Shown one piece after another: positions 6,380 to 16,900 of a stretch of 64,000 nucleotides of DNA. Where the stretch lies: assembly GCF_003952425.1 (NCBI RefSeq), contig NZ_CP034449.1, forward strand, positions 6,870,001 to 6,934,000, in the 5' to 3' direction. Numbering within the stretch: position 1 is the stretch's first letter; every line of letters starts with the position of its first letter. The translations under genes were made by a program, and so were the position numbers. This DNA is from Mesorhizobium sp. M2A.F.Ca.ET.046.03.2.1 (GTDB lineage: Bacteria; Pseudomonadota; Alphaproteobacteria; Rhizobiales; Rhizobiaceae). The notes beneath the pieces are model-generated. The model had not been told where the DNA came from. It worked only from the letters and a program-made list of their open reading frames with translations, and ran no database searches.

Positions 6380-8331
6380 CAGCGCGGCCCTCCAAAGTCG
6401 ATTGCCTGCCCGCGCGTGTCGGACTGCACCTGCTGGCCGGTCGTCCTGCCGCCAAGCGAGCCGACCGGGCGCATCAGGTCCGCCTTGGCGGAAGACAGGA
6501 ACCCACTGACGCCGGCGATGAAGGCGGCGGCGGCGCTCTTGCCGAACGACGACCCTGCCCCGGCGACGCCGGAGGTGAAGGTCTGCGCGGCGTTCTGGCC
6601 GGCCTGCGTGCCGCCTTCCGCGATCTTGCTGCCGGCGTCGGCGCCGCCGGACTGCAGCCGGCGCTCGAATTCGTCGGCGTCGAAGCCGGCGACGTTCGGG
6701 CCGATGCCTGCGTTGCCCGGCGACGGCGGAACATAGGCCTGGCCGCCCTTGGCCGGCGCATGCCGCCCCTGGGCGTAAACCTGGTACTGCCGCTCGGCGG
6801 GCGTCATCTCCGCCCAGCTTTTCGGCCGCGGCGTCGGCATGGGGACGGTCGCCGCCGACATACCCGTGTTGGGCTCGCGCGTCTTCCGGTCCTCAAGAAT
6901 CTTCGTCTGCAACGCATCGAAAATGTTCTTGATCTCGCCGCGGCCGAGCTGCGCCAGCGCATCCCGGAAAGCCTTCTCGGCCGAGGCGCCGGTAAAGCGG
7001 TCGAACATGCCGAGCTCAGGATGCTGCTTATTGAAGCGATCCTTGAATTCGGCGGCATAGGATAGCGGATCGCGGCCGCTGCCGCGCAAGGCCTCATAGC
7101 CTTTGTCGACGGCCATCATGTCCGACAATCGGTCGTTCACCTTCTCCAGCGTCGGATTGAGCGCCCTGCCCGACAGGTCGCCAAGCGCGGTCGCCGTCTT
7201 CTGGATGTTGTTAATCAGCTGCTGCCAGTTGCCTTCGGAATCGCCGGTGATCTGGGCAAAGTCCCTCGCCACGGTGCCGGATGCGGAGCCGAGCGCGTCG
7301 AGATGCTTCTTCAGTTCCGGCATCTGCGTCAGCAGCGCGCGCATGCCTTGCTGCATCTGGATGTCGGTGAAGATCAGCGGCAGCTTGGACAGGTCGCCCT
7401 TGAGTGCCTTGTTGGTCTGCTCGACCAGCGTCTCGATGACGTCGCCGCCTTCCTTGCGGGTGCGGTCGAGTTCCCTGCGGATGTCGATATTGTACTTCTT
7501 GAAGTTATTGGCGACCTCGTTGCCGTAGGCCTTCTGCAGGATGTTGGAGAAGTTGGTCGCGGCCTCGGCCGAGGATCCCGTCTGGTTGCGCACGATCTCC
7601 AGCATGGCGGCGAGCCGCTTCAGGCCTTCGGTGCCCTTGTAACCCAGCGCAGCGAAGGCCGGCGCGATGGCCGGCAGCTCGGCGGCCATGTCCTTCAGCT
7701 CGAATTTGCCAGCCTTGCCTTCGAAGGCGAGGATGTCGAAGGCCTCCTGCATCTTGTCGGCGGTGATGCCGAGCGAGTTGGCGAGCGCGTCGGCGGTAAG
7801 CGCGATATCCGACATCTCGGCGCCAGAGGCCTGGGCGGTGCGGGCGACAGTCGGGAGGAAAGCCAGCGCCTCCTCCAGCGACCGGCCTGACGCGATCAGC
7901 GTTTCGAGACCTTGCACCACGTTGTCGAACGGCAGCTTGGACTTGTCGGCCAGCTCCTGCAGCACGGCGATGGTCGGCCTGATGGCCGTCGCCGGCTTGT
8001 CGGCGTTGATGATGATGCGGCCGATCGTGCGCTCGAGCTGCGCATAGTCGCGCGCCGTGCGGATCGCGACATAACCCGCTGCCGCCACCGCCACGCCGGC
8101 GACCCTGCCCGCCGTCGTCCATTGCGCGAGCCGCTTCTGCCGCTCGGCCTCCTGCGCGTCCAGCAGCCGCTCTTCCGCGACCTGCGCGCGTGTCAACCGC
8201 ATATTGTTTCGCGCGAGGTAGACGTCGCGTTCCGCGCGCTGGAGAGCGGTCAGATTTCGCTTGATCGTCTGGGCCCTGCCCGATGCCCGATCGAGCAGGC
8301 TCACGACCAGCTCTGCCGTCATCCTTGCCAT
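6379..8331 (-). CDS. Tail tape measure protein
   Basis: A 650-aa protein. It has an N-terminal coiled coil (about 15-70), a hydrophobic stretch (VAGVAVAAAGYVAIRTA, about 75-91), then the conserved TP901-type core (PFDNVVQGLETLIASGRSLEEALAFLPTVARTA split by short gaps). A Pro/Gly-rich region (about 490-560) and a Gly/Ala-rich tail follow. It sets tail length and is ejected during infection. It is short for the family, in line with a short contractile tail. It is coupled to the assembly protein upstream and to U downstream. Confidence 0.85.
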   Translation of the reverse strand: MARMTAELVVSLLDRASGRAQTIKRNLTALQRAERDVYLARNNMRLTRAQVAEERLLDAQEAERQKRLAQWTTAGRVAGVAVAAAGYVAIRTARDYAQLERTIGRIIINADKPATAIRPTIAVLQELADKSKLPFDNVVQGLETLIASGRSLEEALAFLPTVARTAQASGAEMSDIALTADALANSLGITADKMQEAFDILAFEGKAGKFELKDMAAELPAIAPAFAALGYKGTEGLKRLAAMLEIVRNQTGSSAEAATNFSNILQKAYGNEVANNFKKYNIDIRRELDRTRKEGGDVIETLVEQTNKALKGDLSKLPLIFTDIQMQQGMRALLTQMPELKKHLDALGSASGTVARDFAQITGDSEGNWQQLINNIQKTATALGDLSGRALNPTLEKVNDRLSDMMAVDKGYEALRGSGRDPLSYAAEFKDRFNKQHPELGMFDRFTGASAEKAFRDALAQLGRGEIKNIFDALQTKILEDRKTREPNTGMSAATVPMPTPRPKSWAEMTPAERQYQVYAQGRHAPAKGGQAYVPPSPGNAGIGPNVAGFDADEFERRLQSGGADAGSKIAEGGTQAGQNAAQTFTSGVAGAGSSFGKSAAAAFIAGVSGFLSSAKADLMRPVGSLGGRTTGQQVQSDTRGQAIDFGGPR

Positions 8332-8738
8332 CAGGCATCATCCTTCGGCGTGGCAAACACGAACTCCGGCACGACCTGGTGGAAGATCTCCATCAAGGCC
8401 TCGGCGTCATCCCAGGCGAGTTTCTTCAGCACGGCGGCGGGGAGATCGCAGAGCCGTGCGAGCAGCTCGCGGTTGCTGATCACGGCATTCGACCAGTCGT
8501 CGATATCCTGGAGCATGGCCGGCCGAATCCTAATCCGCGCGATCTTCCCGTCGCCGCGCGTGATCGCGCGCCGCAGCGTCAGATAGCGGTAATCGACATC
8601 GGTCAGGTCGAGGGAGACTTCCCCCTCCTCGGCGGCGGCTTCCGGCGACGTTTCGGCGGCTGTGACGGGCCCCTCGTCGGCGCCCGTCATAAAGTCCTCG
8701 ATCGCGTTCTTCCCCATCTTGGAACTGCTTGCCATCAT
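8331..8738 (-). CDS. Phage tail assembly protein (gpE-like)
   Basis: A 135-aa protein between tube and tape measure, where P2-like phages place the tail assembly chaperone. An acidic N-terminus (about 20-45) precedes the conserved part: YRYLTLRRAITRGDGKIARIRIRPAMLQDI split by a turn, and LCDLPAAVLKKLAWDDAEAL. No overlapping second product by frameshift is evident, because the tape measure starts at its stop. It overlaps the tube stop by 4 bases. Confidence 0.75.
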   Translation of the reverse strand: MMASSSKMGKNAIEDFMTGADEGPVTAAETSPEAAAEEGEVSLDLTDVDYRYLTLRRAITRGDGKIARIRIRPAMLQDIDDWSNAVISNRELLARLCDLPAAVLKKLAWDDAEALMEIFHQVVPEFVFATPKDDA

Positions 8739-9268
8739 TCAATGCCCAGCAGGACGCGTGCCTTGGTCAGTTCGTCGACGCCGAACTGCCGGCGCCTGCT
8801 CGTGAAGTAGTCCCAGTAGAACCATTCCTCGTTGTCGACCGAGAGCTCGTAGTGGGTGACCTCGCCGATCTGGTGATCGTGGCCGAAGGCCGAGGATCGG
8901 TCGAAGGCGTCCGGCGCGATGCGGCTGACGATGCCGCGGATGACCGTCTTCGCTTGGAAGGCGTCGCCGGTCTGCTTGTTCTTCAGCACGCCGTAGCCGG
9001 TGAAGTTGAGCGGCTGATTGGTGCCGACGCCCATGGCGCGATAGCTCGACTTGGCGAAGCCGGCGAACTTGAAGGTCGGCTGCAGCGCCTTGATCGCGTT
9101 CATGCCGAACTCCACCTCGCCCGGCGCGCCGCCGCCGAGATGCGAGACGGTCACCTGCTCCAGCGTCGGCAGCCCGAGCGACTGGAGCTTGATGTGGTTC
9201 GAATCTTCGGGGTCCTGGTCGCCGACGAAGAGGTTGACCTGTTCGAGCAGCAGAAGTTTCTCGGCCAT
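8735..9268 (-). CDS. Major tail tube protein
   Basis: A 177-aa protein of the P2 gpFII family, which forms the inner tube of the contractile tail. ATG 9268 (MAEKLLLLEQVNLFVG) is preferred to the longer frame, whose extra 34 residues come from the repeat in the intergenic region. Typical stretches are PTLEQVTVSHLGGGAPGEVEF and EVTHYELSVDNEEWFYWDYF. It is directly downstream of the sheath gene. Confidence 0.85.
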   Translation of the reverse strand: MAEKLLLLEQVNLFVGDQDPEDSNHIKLQSLGLPTLEQVTVSHLGGGAPGEVEFGMNAIKALQPTFKFAGFAKSSYRAMGVGTNQPLNFTGYGVLKNKQTGDAFQAKTVIRGIVSRIAPDAFDRSSAFGHDHQIGEVTHYELSVDNEEWFYWDYFTSRRRQFGVDELTKARVLLGIE

Positions 9269-9300
9269 GGGAGGCTTCCTTTTGCGAGGGTTTGGTGGTT

Positions 9301-9357
9301 CGGGCGAAGCCCGCAAGCCCGACCGGGCGTCGCGGCCTATGCCGCGCCCCGCCGGAG
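9301..9357. repeat. Intergenic palindromic repeat, copy A
   Basis: About 57 bp lying between the sheath and tube genes. The first 37 bases are identical to copy B at 19215-19251, and the following bases (ATGCCGCGCC and on) nearly so. It contains two potential hairpins (CGGGC-GAA-GCCCG, and CGCGGC-N4-GCCGCG). The product encoded if it were translated is low-complexity, so it is more likely a structured element. Confidence 0.8.
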
Positions 9358-9397
9358 CCGCAGGCGGCAAAGCCGCCGGTGCGCGGCGTGAGGCAGA

Positions 9398-10930
9398 TCA
9401 GGAGATCAGGTTCTGCCTGGCGATCAGTTCGTCGATCGTCGCCTGCAGGGCGGGCGCATAGGGCCGGCTGGTCATGGTCAGGCGGCGGAACACCGGCGCT
9501 TCCTCGAATTGCGCGTCGATATAGATGTGACCGGAGCGCAGATCCTGCGCGTTGTTGAGCTCCAGATCGAAGCGGCATTTGAAGCCAAGGATGTCGCCAT
9601 TGGCTTCCGCCTTGGCGAGGATGTCGTGCACGGTGTTGACGACCGACTGGATGGTTTGGGTCGTCAGGTTGAACTTGCCGAGGAACTGGCGCAGCGTGCG
9701 CAGGCAGGTGAGCTCGATGAAGTCGCGGCCGCGCACCTTGTGATACTGCTGCCAGATCGTCTGGGCCGACAAATTGTCGGTGCCGATATAGACGAAGCCG
9801 CCCTCAGCGATGGCGAAGTCGTCGCCGCTGTCGCCGCGCACGATGATGCCCCCTTGAGCCGCGAGTATCTCCTGCCCTTCGGTCGAGCCGTCGGTGAGCG
9901 AGAAGCGGTAGTTCTGCTCGGGCCCGACGATGCCGTAGAGCGCCTGGTTCGCCCAGGAGCGGAACGGCCGGCCGTCATTCTCATAGTCGCGGCGCACGGC
10001 GACGCCGGCGATGCGCGGCGCGGCCGGCCGGGTGACGACATCGCCATCCTTGTCGATGCGCTTGACGCCGGGCGTGACCGGGATCAGGCGGTCCGACGAC
10101 AGGGTCTCGCGCCATTGGGTGAAGGCGGAAAGGCCGTTCGGCCCGTCGACGATCGCCACGGCCAGGATCTTGTTCAGCACTTCGGGAAGCGCCGCGCAGA
10201 CTGCATTGGCGAGTTCCTCGACCGTTGCGGTCGCGGTCGGCAGCACCTTGCCGGCATCGGCGCCGCCGCCGGTGAAGGTGACGTTGAGCGGCGCCGAGAG
10301 ATAGGCGCCGGGATTGTCGATGACTAGCAAGGCCACCTTCTGCGCGTCGGGCCCGGTGCCCATGACGGCATGGGCGGTCGGCAGGACCTTGTTCGGATCG
10401 GCGCCGCCGCCGGTGAAGGCGACGGCCGGCGCCGCGGTCATGTTGGTCCCTTGCGTGGTGAGCGCAAGGCTGGTCAGCGCGCCAAACTGCTGGGTCGTGT
10501 AACCGGGCGTCATGATGAGGCGCGGGTAGACGCCGAGATCGGCGCCCGCATTGACGAAGGCGTTGATGCCGGTGCCGTTGACCGACGAGCCGACGATGTT
10601 GGCGATCGTCTCGGCGATATAATCGCCCTCGGCGACACGGTTGACGACGAGCTGGGCGGCAACCTGGTAAGGGCCGAGCTGCGCATTGATGCCTTCGACG
10701 GCGTCGATGAAGAGCGAATCAAGATCGCAAAGCGCCAGCTTCGTGCTGTCGTTGGAGTTCATGCGCACCGCGACGCCTTCGGGGAAAGCCGCGTCGAAAG
10801 CTTCCTGCGCGGCGGTGGCGGCCTTGGCGAAGGGCATGCAGATGCCGACGACGCTCATCAGCGCATTCGACGGCACCGCCGCCTCGTTGGCGTCGCGGCG
10901 GATCGTGATCCCGAAGACGGGGTCAGTCAT
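9398..10930 (-). CDS. Contractile tail sheath protein
   Basis: A 510-aa protein of the P2 gpFI / Mu gpL family. The N-terminus (TDPVFGITIRRDANEAAVPS) and the C-terminal part (YHKVRGRDFIELTCLRTLRQFLG; RSGHIYIDAQFEEAPVFRRLTM) are typical. The variable middle (about 165-245) contains a duplicated unit, with FTGGGADPNKVLPTA and FTGGGADAGKVLPTA 53 residues apart. This suggests a surface domain grown by internal duplication. The sheath shortens on infection and drives the tube into the cell. Confidence 0.9.
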   Translation of the reverse strand: MTDPVFGITIRRDANEAAVPSNALMSVVGICMPFAKAATAAQEAFDAAFPEGVAVRMNSNDSTKLALCDLDSLFIDAVEGINAQLGPYQVAAQLVVNRVAEGDYIAETIANIVGSSVNGTGINAFVNAGADLGVYPRLIMTPGYTTQQFGALTSLALTTQGTNMTAAPAVAFTGGGADPNKVLPTAHAVMGTGPDAQKVALLVIDNPGAYLSAPLNVTFTGGGADAGKVLPTATATVEELANAVCAALPEVLNKILAVAIVDGPNGLSAFTQWRETLSSDRLIPVTPGVKRIDKDGDVVTRPAAPRIAGVAVRRDYENDGRPFRSWANQALYGIVGPEQNYRFSLTDGSTEGQEILAAQGGIIVRGDSGDDFAIAEGGFVYIGTDNLSAQTIWQQYHKVRGRDFIELTCLRTLRQFLGKFNLTTQTIQSVVNTVHDILAKAEANGDILGFKCRFDLELNNAQDLRSGHIYIDAQFEEAPVFRRLTMTSRPYAPALQATIDELIARQNLIS

Positions 10931-11121
10931 GACAGTCTCTCCTGTGGTTGAGAAATGCGGGCATAAAATGAACCGCAGAGCGCGGGCAGCGACGCTGGAA
11001 CGCTGTTTCGCTAGAGCGAAAAGGCCGTGACAAAGAATTCGTTATCTGTTGCTTGATCACGTGCCCCTAAGCTTTGAGCCAGGGGCTGTACCGACCTAAC
11101 TGTGTGAGGTATCGACGCAGT

Positions 11122-11691
11122 ATGGCGATGTTCCGAGAATTGCGAACTAAACTAGGCTTGCGAAAGCCGTACCCAGGCAGATACGTGACTGTGGGGCGCA
11201 AGACCTACGGCGTTGATGTCGCCAACGTTTTTCAAGCGACGGCCGAGGCGCCAGTTACGATTGGTAGCTATTGCTCTATCGCTGCCGGCGTATTGTTTAT
11301 CGCTGCCGGCGAACATCCCATGTCGCTGGTGTCTACTTATCCTTTCGCAGGCGCCGACAGGGATCTCACCAAGGGGCCGATCACTGTCGGCAACGATGTG
11401 TGGATAGGCTCGCGCGCCATCGTGCTTTCCGGCGTCACCATCGGTCACGGAGCAATAGTTGGTGCTGGCTCGGTGGTCACGAAGGACGTGCCACCCTACG
11501 GAGTCGTTGCGGGCAACCCGGCGAGGTTGATCAGGCATCGGTTCGAGCCAGAAGTAATAGCCGATCTGCTTGCCATTCGGTGGTGGGACTGGAGCGACGA
11601 CAAGATTGAAGCCGCCATGCCCGACTTCCACAATTCAGTCGCCGATTTCATCGCTAAGCACCAGAACGAGACTTTAACGCGGGTGACTTGA
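11122..11691 (+). CDS. CatB-type O-acetyltransferase (left-handed beta-helix), cargo
   Basis: About 189 aa from ATG 11122. Hexapeptide repeats run from about residue 45 to 145 (IGSYCSIAAGV; PITVGNDVWIGSRAIVLSGVTIGHGAIVGAGSVVTKDVPP in pieces). The end contains the typical GNPARLIRHRF and WWDW motifs. Family members use acetyl-CoA to acetylate sugars or antibiotics. Here it lies on the plus strand between sheath and tail fibre genes and is followed after 9 bp by a glycosyltransferase-like gene. This points to surface polysaccharide modification in the lysogen. The ribosome site is weak. Composition differs from the tail genes. Confidence 0.8.
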   Translation: MAMFRELRTKLGLRKPYPGRYVTVGRKTYGVDVANVFQATAEAPVTIGSYCSIAAGVLFIAAGEHPMSLVSTYPFAGADRDLTKGPITVGNDVWIGSRAIVLSGVTIGHGAIVGAGSVVTKDVPPYGVVAGNPARLIRHRFEPEVIADLLAIRWWDWSDDKIEAAMPDFHNSVADFIAKHQNETLTRVT

Positions 11692-11700
11692 GAATCAGGC

Positions 11701-12594
11701 ATGCCACGCTCTTTGGTGAAGTATTCTGCCCGTGAATGGCTGAGATTGCGGCCGGTCATCGATCGGAAGAATCACCTGCGCTACCAACTCCGCGAAGTGG
11801 CCGCCCTCACCAGGAACGCCCAACCTGTTCCGCTACCCCGCCTGCAAGGCCGAAAGGTGCTGATTACGATCAGCTTTAATGATCCTCAAGTGATCGACTG
11901 GCAAACCAAACTCATTGGGCGCTTTGTGCGTGACGCCATTCATGTCATTGCTGACAATTCATCGAACCTGTCAGCGCGCGACGAGATCCAAGAAATATGT
12001 CTTGCCGCTAACGTCGCGTTCGTCCCGGTACCGGGTAACCCGTGGTTGGGGAGCGAAAAGGAAGGTGGCAAATCACACGGCTACGCATTGAATTGGGCTT
12101 GGCAGAACATCATCCGTGAAAACCGGCCGCTGATGGCGGGCTTCCTGGACCACGACCTATTCCCTGTTGAACGAACAGATCCATTTCGGTTGTTGGAAGG
12201 GGCGGTCGTTGCCGGGTTGGTTCGCACAACTCCGGATCGTAGGTGGTACCTTTGGCCTGGCTTTGCTCTCTTCAACATGGGCAGGCTCGGCACAAGCCGC
12301 CTCAACTTCGGAAGGGATTGGCTCGACGACTTCGACACTGGTGGCCTCAACTGGCATCGTCTCTATCGCCACATCGACAGAAGAGACCTGGGTCAAGCGC
12401 GCCTCGAACGAGTTCCGGTGGCCCCCAACGTTCCTGTAGCCGATGCCCTCTTTGAGAGAATAGACGGATGGCTGCACGAAAGTCGCTTCACAACTGATAT
12501 CAATATGGAGCCGACAAGGCGTCAGTATCTACTTGGCCTAAAGCGTAATCGCGTACTGGATACGTTGAAGGCCCTGCCTGCTCCGCCAACATAG
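11701..12594 (+). CDS. GT-A-like glycosyltransferase candidate, cargo
   Basis: A 297-aa protein with features of a GT-A fold: an N-terminal strand-turn (VLITISFNDPQVIDWQ), a nucleotide-sugar-like middle (YALNWAWQNII) and a candidate metal-binding DxD-type motif FLDHDLFPV (about 149-157). No membrane segment is seen. I cannot assign a family. It is probably co-transcribed with the acetyltransferase, so the pair may alter lipopolysaccharide or exopolysaccharide of the lysogen. The glycosyltransferase call is tentative. Confidence 0.55.
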   Translation: MPRSLVKYSAREWLRLRPVIDRKNHLRYQLREVAALTRNAQPVPLPRLQGRKVLITISFNDPQVIDWQTKLIGRFVRDAIHVIADNSSNLSARDEIQEICLAANVAFVPVPGNPWLGSEKEGGKSHGYALNWAWQNIIRENRPLMAGFLDHDLFPVERTDPFRLLEGAVVAGLVRTTPDRRWYLWPGFALFNMGRLGTSRLNFGRDWLDDFDTGGLNWHRLYRHIDRRDLGQARLERVPVAPNVPVADALFERIDGWLHESRFTTDINMEPTRRQYLLGLKRNRVLDTLKALPAPPT

Positions 12595-12622
12595 AAACCA
12601 TTGCCATCAACGAGAAATCTTG

Positions 12623-13891
12623 TCATGCCCATGCTCTTATGATGAGTTTCCAAGTCGATGAAGGGTTCGATTTATAACTATATCCGCCGGTTGCAGATAA
12701 CATCACAAGACCATTTGCACCCATAACGACCTTGATATTAGTGGCATCAGGTCGCAAGCTCACGCCACGGCCGTCAGCGGCATCAGAAGCCCATGCGGCA
12801 AGCAGTATTTCCTCACCAGCAGAATAGCCACCATCCGCAGAGATACATGTGGCATATGCATGGTAGATATTTGGTCTGACACCCAGTCCATGTGCCAAGG
12901 TCAGGGTGCCACCGTTAGTCCAAGTTTGCGGCGCGCTTTCATAGAACCGCTGAAGCTGCATTGAGGGGGTGAGCAAAGCCGCCGCCCGAGCGGGCGTCAT
13001 CGGCCGAATGTAGTTGTCGGCGCCAGCCCCGAGAGCGTTCTGGCCGCAGAAGTAGCCCGTGGCTCCAGGCGCGGCATATTCCGAGCGGAACAGGCGAGTT
13101 GTGATATCGCCGGACGCGTCACGCTGCGCCAACGTGCTTGCCGTCGCGGCCGTTGCGGCAGCGACCAACCCGAGCAAGGTTCGCATCGCCGCATAGTCGG
13201 CGGCGGTGATCAGGGACCGTCCATTTGCCGACGCGTTGGTAATATCCGCCGCCGTGATGGCAAGCAGCGTCTTCATCGCTGCGTAGTTGGCCGCCTGCGC
13301 CAGCGAGCGGCCGTTCGCACTCATGTCGGTGATGTCAGCGACCTGAAGCGTCACCGCCCCGCTCTTGCCGGCAACGCTCGCCACGGCATCGGTGTTGTCG
13401 ATCTTGACCCATTTGGTGCCGTCAGAGACGGCCCAGTCACCGACCTTCCAATCGGTGATGCCGCCGACGCTCGTGGCGCCGGCAACCGACACCATGTAAT
13501 ACCAGCCCTTGTTCCCGGCTGCCGCCGCCGGGATGGTCGGAGTATTGGTGTTGGCGTTCCAATCGCCTTGATAGTTGAGCGAGCCGAAGAGAGCCGACGG
13601 CAGTTGCGCGGCCGGCACCTTGCCGTCGGGGCCAAGCGACGCGTAGCCGTTGGCGTTGCCTTTCTCGCTCTCGTCCTGCTTGGCGTCGAGCGCCGCCTGT
13701 AAGCCGGTCGTTTCGGAGATGACGTGACTGTGGACCAGCAAAGCGCGCTGGGTGACTGACACGAGCAGGCCGGCAACATCGACGTCGATCGCGTCTAGGG
13801 CCGCGATCAGCCGCAGGACATCGTCCTCGAGGTTGTTGCTCCCGAAGGGCTTTTGGTAGCCCCGGTTCGGCGTCGTGTTTTCAACGGGCAT
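12623..13891 (-). CDS. Tail fibre protein
   Basis: A 422-aa protein. ATG 13891 (MPVENTTPNRGYQKPFGSN) starts 17 bp after the DUF4815 gene. The shaft contains collagen-like or repeat-like segments: LDAKQDESEKGNANGYASL, and two similar units ITDMSANGRSLAQAANYAAMKTLL and ITNASANGRSLITAADYAAMRTLLG split here only by a short spacer. The C-terminal 100 residues (tip) are encoded by DNA with visibly lower GC. This suggests exchange of the receptor-binding tip, next to the surface-modifying cassette. Confidence 0.75.
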   Translation of the reverse strand: MPVENTTPNRGYQKPFGSNNLEDDVLRLIAALDAIDVDVAGLLVSVTQRALLVHSHVISETTGLQAALDAKQDESEKGNANGYASLGPDGKVPAAQLPSALFGSLNYQGDWNANTNTPTIPAAAAGNKGWYYMVSVAGATSVGGITDWKVGDWAVSDGTKWVKIDNTDAVASVAGKSGAVTLQVADITDMSANGRSLAQAANYAAMKTLLAITAADITNASANGRSLITAADYAAMRTLLGLVAAATAATASTLAQRDASGDITTRLFRSEYAAPGATGYFCGQNALGAGADNYIRPMTPARAAALLTPSMQLQRFYESAPQTWTNGGTLTLAHGLGVRPNIYHAYATCISADGGYSAGEEILLAAWASDAADGRGVSLRPDATNIKVVMGANGLVMLSATGGYSYKSNPSSTWKLIIRAWA

Positions 13892-13907
13892 GGCGATCCT
13901 GGCGAGG

Positions 13908-16900
13908 TTACGGGGCGGAGATCGCCCGGAAGTCATAGGCCATCGGGCGCGCCGCCGGCGTGCCGGTGAGCGTGATCCGGATGCGGCCGACCGGATTGGC
14001 GTTGAAGTTGAGGACGTTGTATTTGCGCTCGACCCAGCCGGCATCCTGAAGCGGCGTCTGCGTCACCTGCGCCATCGCCGACCAGGCGTCGTTGGCCGCG
14101 TCGCCATGCATGGCGATGGTCGCCCCGGTCGGTATCTTCGTCTTCAGATAGGACAGGATGTCGACCCCGGAGCCCATGGTGAAGGCGCGCGTCACATAGG
14201 TGCCCGTCGTCTGCAACTCGCCCTCGATTGCAAGGATGACCGGGAACACGACAGGCGAAACCTTCGCCGAGCCGGACAGAACGGCGCGGACCTGCACATT
14301 GCCCGTGTAGAAGGACTGTAGCTCCCAGGCTTGGCCCGGGTTTAGCAGGGTGACGGAGCCGTCGTCGAGTTGCACTTCGAAATGCATGGCGGCGGCCGCG
14401 GTCGGCAGCTCGACCTCGGCGCGGATCAAGAGGTCGCTCATGTTGGCGACCGCGAAGGTGCCGACATTCACGGTCTGGGCCGCCGGAGCGAACCTGGCGG
14501 CGATGAGCTGGAAACAGACGTCCTCGTCCTGATGCGGCGTCCAGGTCACCGCGTTCGACGACGACAGCATGACGCCGACCGAATAAGGCTGCGCTGCGAC
14601 CGGCTGCTGCAGGTCCGCGTCAAAGTCGCCGAGCTTCGCGGTCTTGATCGAATGATTGCCGTCATTGGTCTTGACGACGAAGGCATATTCGACGCCGGCC
14701 GGCAGCCAGATCGGGTAAGGGAAGCGTATCTCGCTCCATTGGCCGATGATCGCCTCGTGCATGTCGTAGAAGGCCTGAGCGATCACGTTGACCGTCGGAA
14801 TGCCGTTGGCCACCTCGACCATTTCGAACACGATCGGGTTGGCCCGGTCGCCGATCAGGCAGACCTTCAGGTTGACGCCGGCGATGTGGCGGCCTTCCGT
14901 CAGCGTGAATGTCTGCGCCAGCGGATCGGACCGGCTGCCGCCATTGCCTCCGCCGCCGCCACCGCCGCCGGTCTCGCGTGGCGCGGTGACCGATGTCTGC
15001 TGCACCGTGGTCGTTATCACCCGGCGCAACGTCTCGATCTCGATCGTGCCCTGCCCGACGAAGATCGCGGCCGCCTTCGATCCGCCCTGCCCTTCGGCGA
15101 CCAGGCCTTTCGAGCCGGCAGGCACGTTGGCAGGGATGGTGAAGTTGCCGACGATCTGCCCGGCGCCGTCGCCATGCAGGCCACCCGGGTTGACGTCGAT
15201 GCCGTCGAATTCGAGCTTGGTCAGGTTCTCGCCGGCGCCGAAGCCATGGATGGTGAACTGCAGCGAAATCTGGCGCAGATAGGCCAGGGTCTCCTCGCGG
15301 GTCGAGCTCTCGATCGTCTCCTTCTTCGTCGTGGTCGTCGTGGTCGTGGTGCGGCCCGTGGTCGACCTCGACGTCGTGATGACGACCGGCGAGGACAGAG
15401 CCGCGGCGCTATCGGAGGCCCATTCCGTTGCGCTCTCGGTCCAGTAATCGACCGGCGGATTGATCGTCATCGACGCCGGCAGCGGCGTGAAGTTCTGGTA
15501 GGGATTGATCTTCGTGCAGCGTGTGGCCAGTGCCTGCTCGACCGCGACCTCTTCCGTCCAGTTGAGCATCGTCACGCCGGGCAGGTTGATCGGGTGGAAC
15601 GTCGGGTCGATCGCCAGGCGCAGCAGCCCGCCGAAGACCGCGCCCGTCTGCGGTTCGCCCTCGTCGCGGTAGCGGTCGGAGGTGAACGGGTCGACGAAGA
15701 CGCCGTTCTTCGAGATCGGCTCCCGGCTGTCGATGTCGCGCTGCAGCCTTTCCAGCGCGATCAGGTCCAGCGCGTCGACCAGGCTGTTATACATCCGGTC
15801 GATCTTGGCCATCGTGTAGGCGCGCACCCGCACATCCGTGACGTTCGGCGTGCTGGTCCAAACGTTCTCGATCAGCGCCAGCGGCAGCACGTCGGCCGGG
15901 ACGGTCGGCGGCAGCGGGTTCGTGCGGCTCGAAACGCCCTTCAGGTAGACCGAATTGCCGTCGCTATCCATGCCGAGCACGTCGACGCGCGGCAGCTTGA
16001 AGTCATAGTCGATCTGGATTTGGCCGCCATTGACACCGCCGGCGACCGTGATCGTGGTGGCAGTGATTTCGGTCGGGACCACAATGCCAAGATAGCGATA
16101 CTTGACGGTGTAGCTCGACCCTGTCGCCGGCTCGGCGCCGCCGGCCGCCCACGACACCAGATCCCCTGATTTCGAATAGTCGGCGGGGAAATTGTAAGTC
16201 GTGGCGCCCTGCTTCACCTCCAGAATTGCTGTGACGCCGGTATTGGGCAGCGCATCGGAGCCGTTTGGCGTTGCGCCGCGGACGATCGTGTCGGTCACTT
16301 CCTTCTCGACCAGGACTTCGCGGATGGTCGCGATCGGCCCGTGGTTGAGGGTCACGACGGTCGGATTGGCCCCGAAGGTGTGCACCTCAGTCGGGATGCG
16401 GAACAGATCGAAAGTCTCAAGCTCGCGATGGCGCAGCGCGGCATAGCGCGTGCGCTTCTGGCCCTTGATGTTGGCCACACCCTCGGCGATCGAGAAGACC
16501 TGGTCGGTCCCGTCCTTGCCGAGCGAGGTGACAAGACAGTCCTTGTCGCCAATGACATAGTTGCCGTTGGCGTCGAAGTCGTAGAGCGCGAGCTGCGCGT
16601 TGATGCCGGTCAGGTTGGGCGGTGGCGTCTGGTCGATCGCGACGCCGTCCTTCAGCAGATAGACCGAATAGAGGTTGCCCTCGCCGGCGTCGCCGGAGAA
16701 GCCCCAGAAGAGCGTCTTGACGATGCGGGCGGCGCCGGCCTCTCCTTCCGATGGAGCACCCGGCTCAAGACCTTTCAGCGCCGGCTCTTCAAGCTCGGTC
16801 ACATAGTCCTCGATCACTCGGACGCCGATATGAACGGAACCTATCATCGGAACGGCGGTGAGCGTCGCGCCAGGCGCATCAAGTACGCGGCCGTCCACAT

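Noticed and set aside
14370..16169. 599-aa plus-strand frame
   Set aside because: Arg/His/Asp-rich antisense reading of the DUF4815 gene, typical of high-GC shadows.
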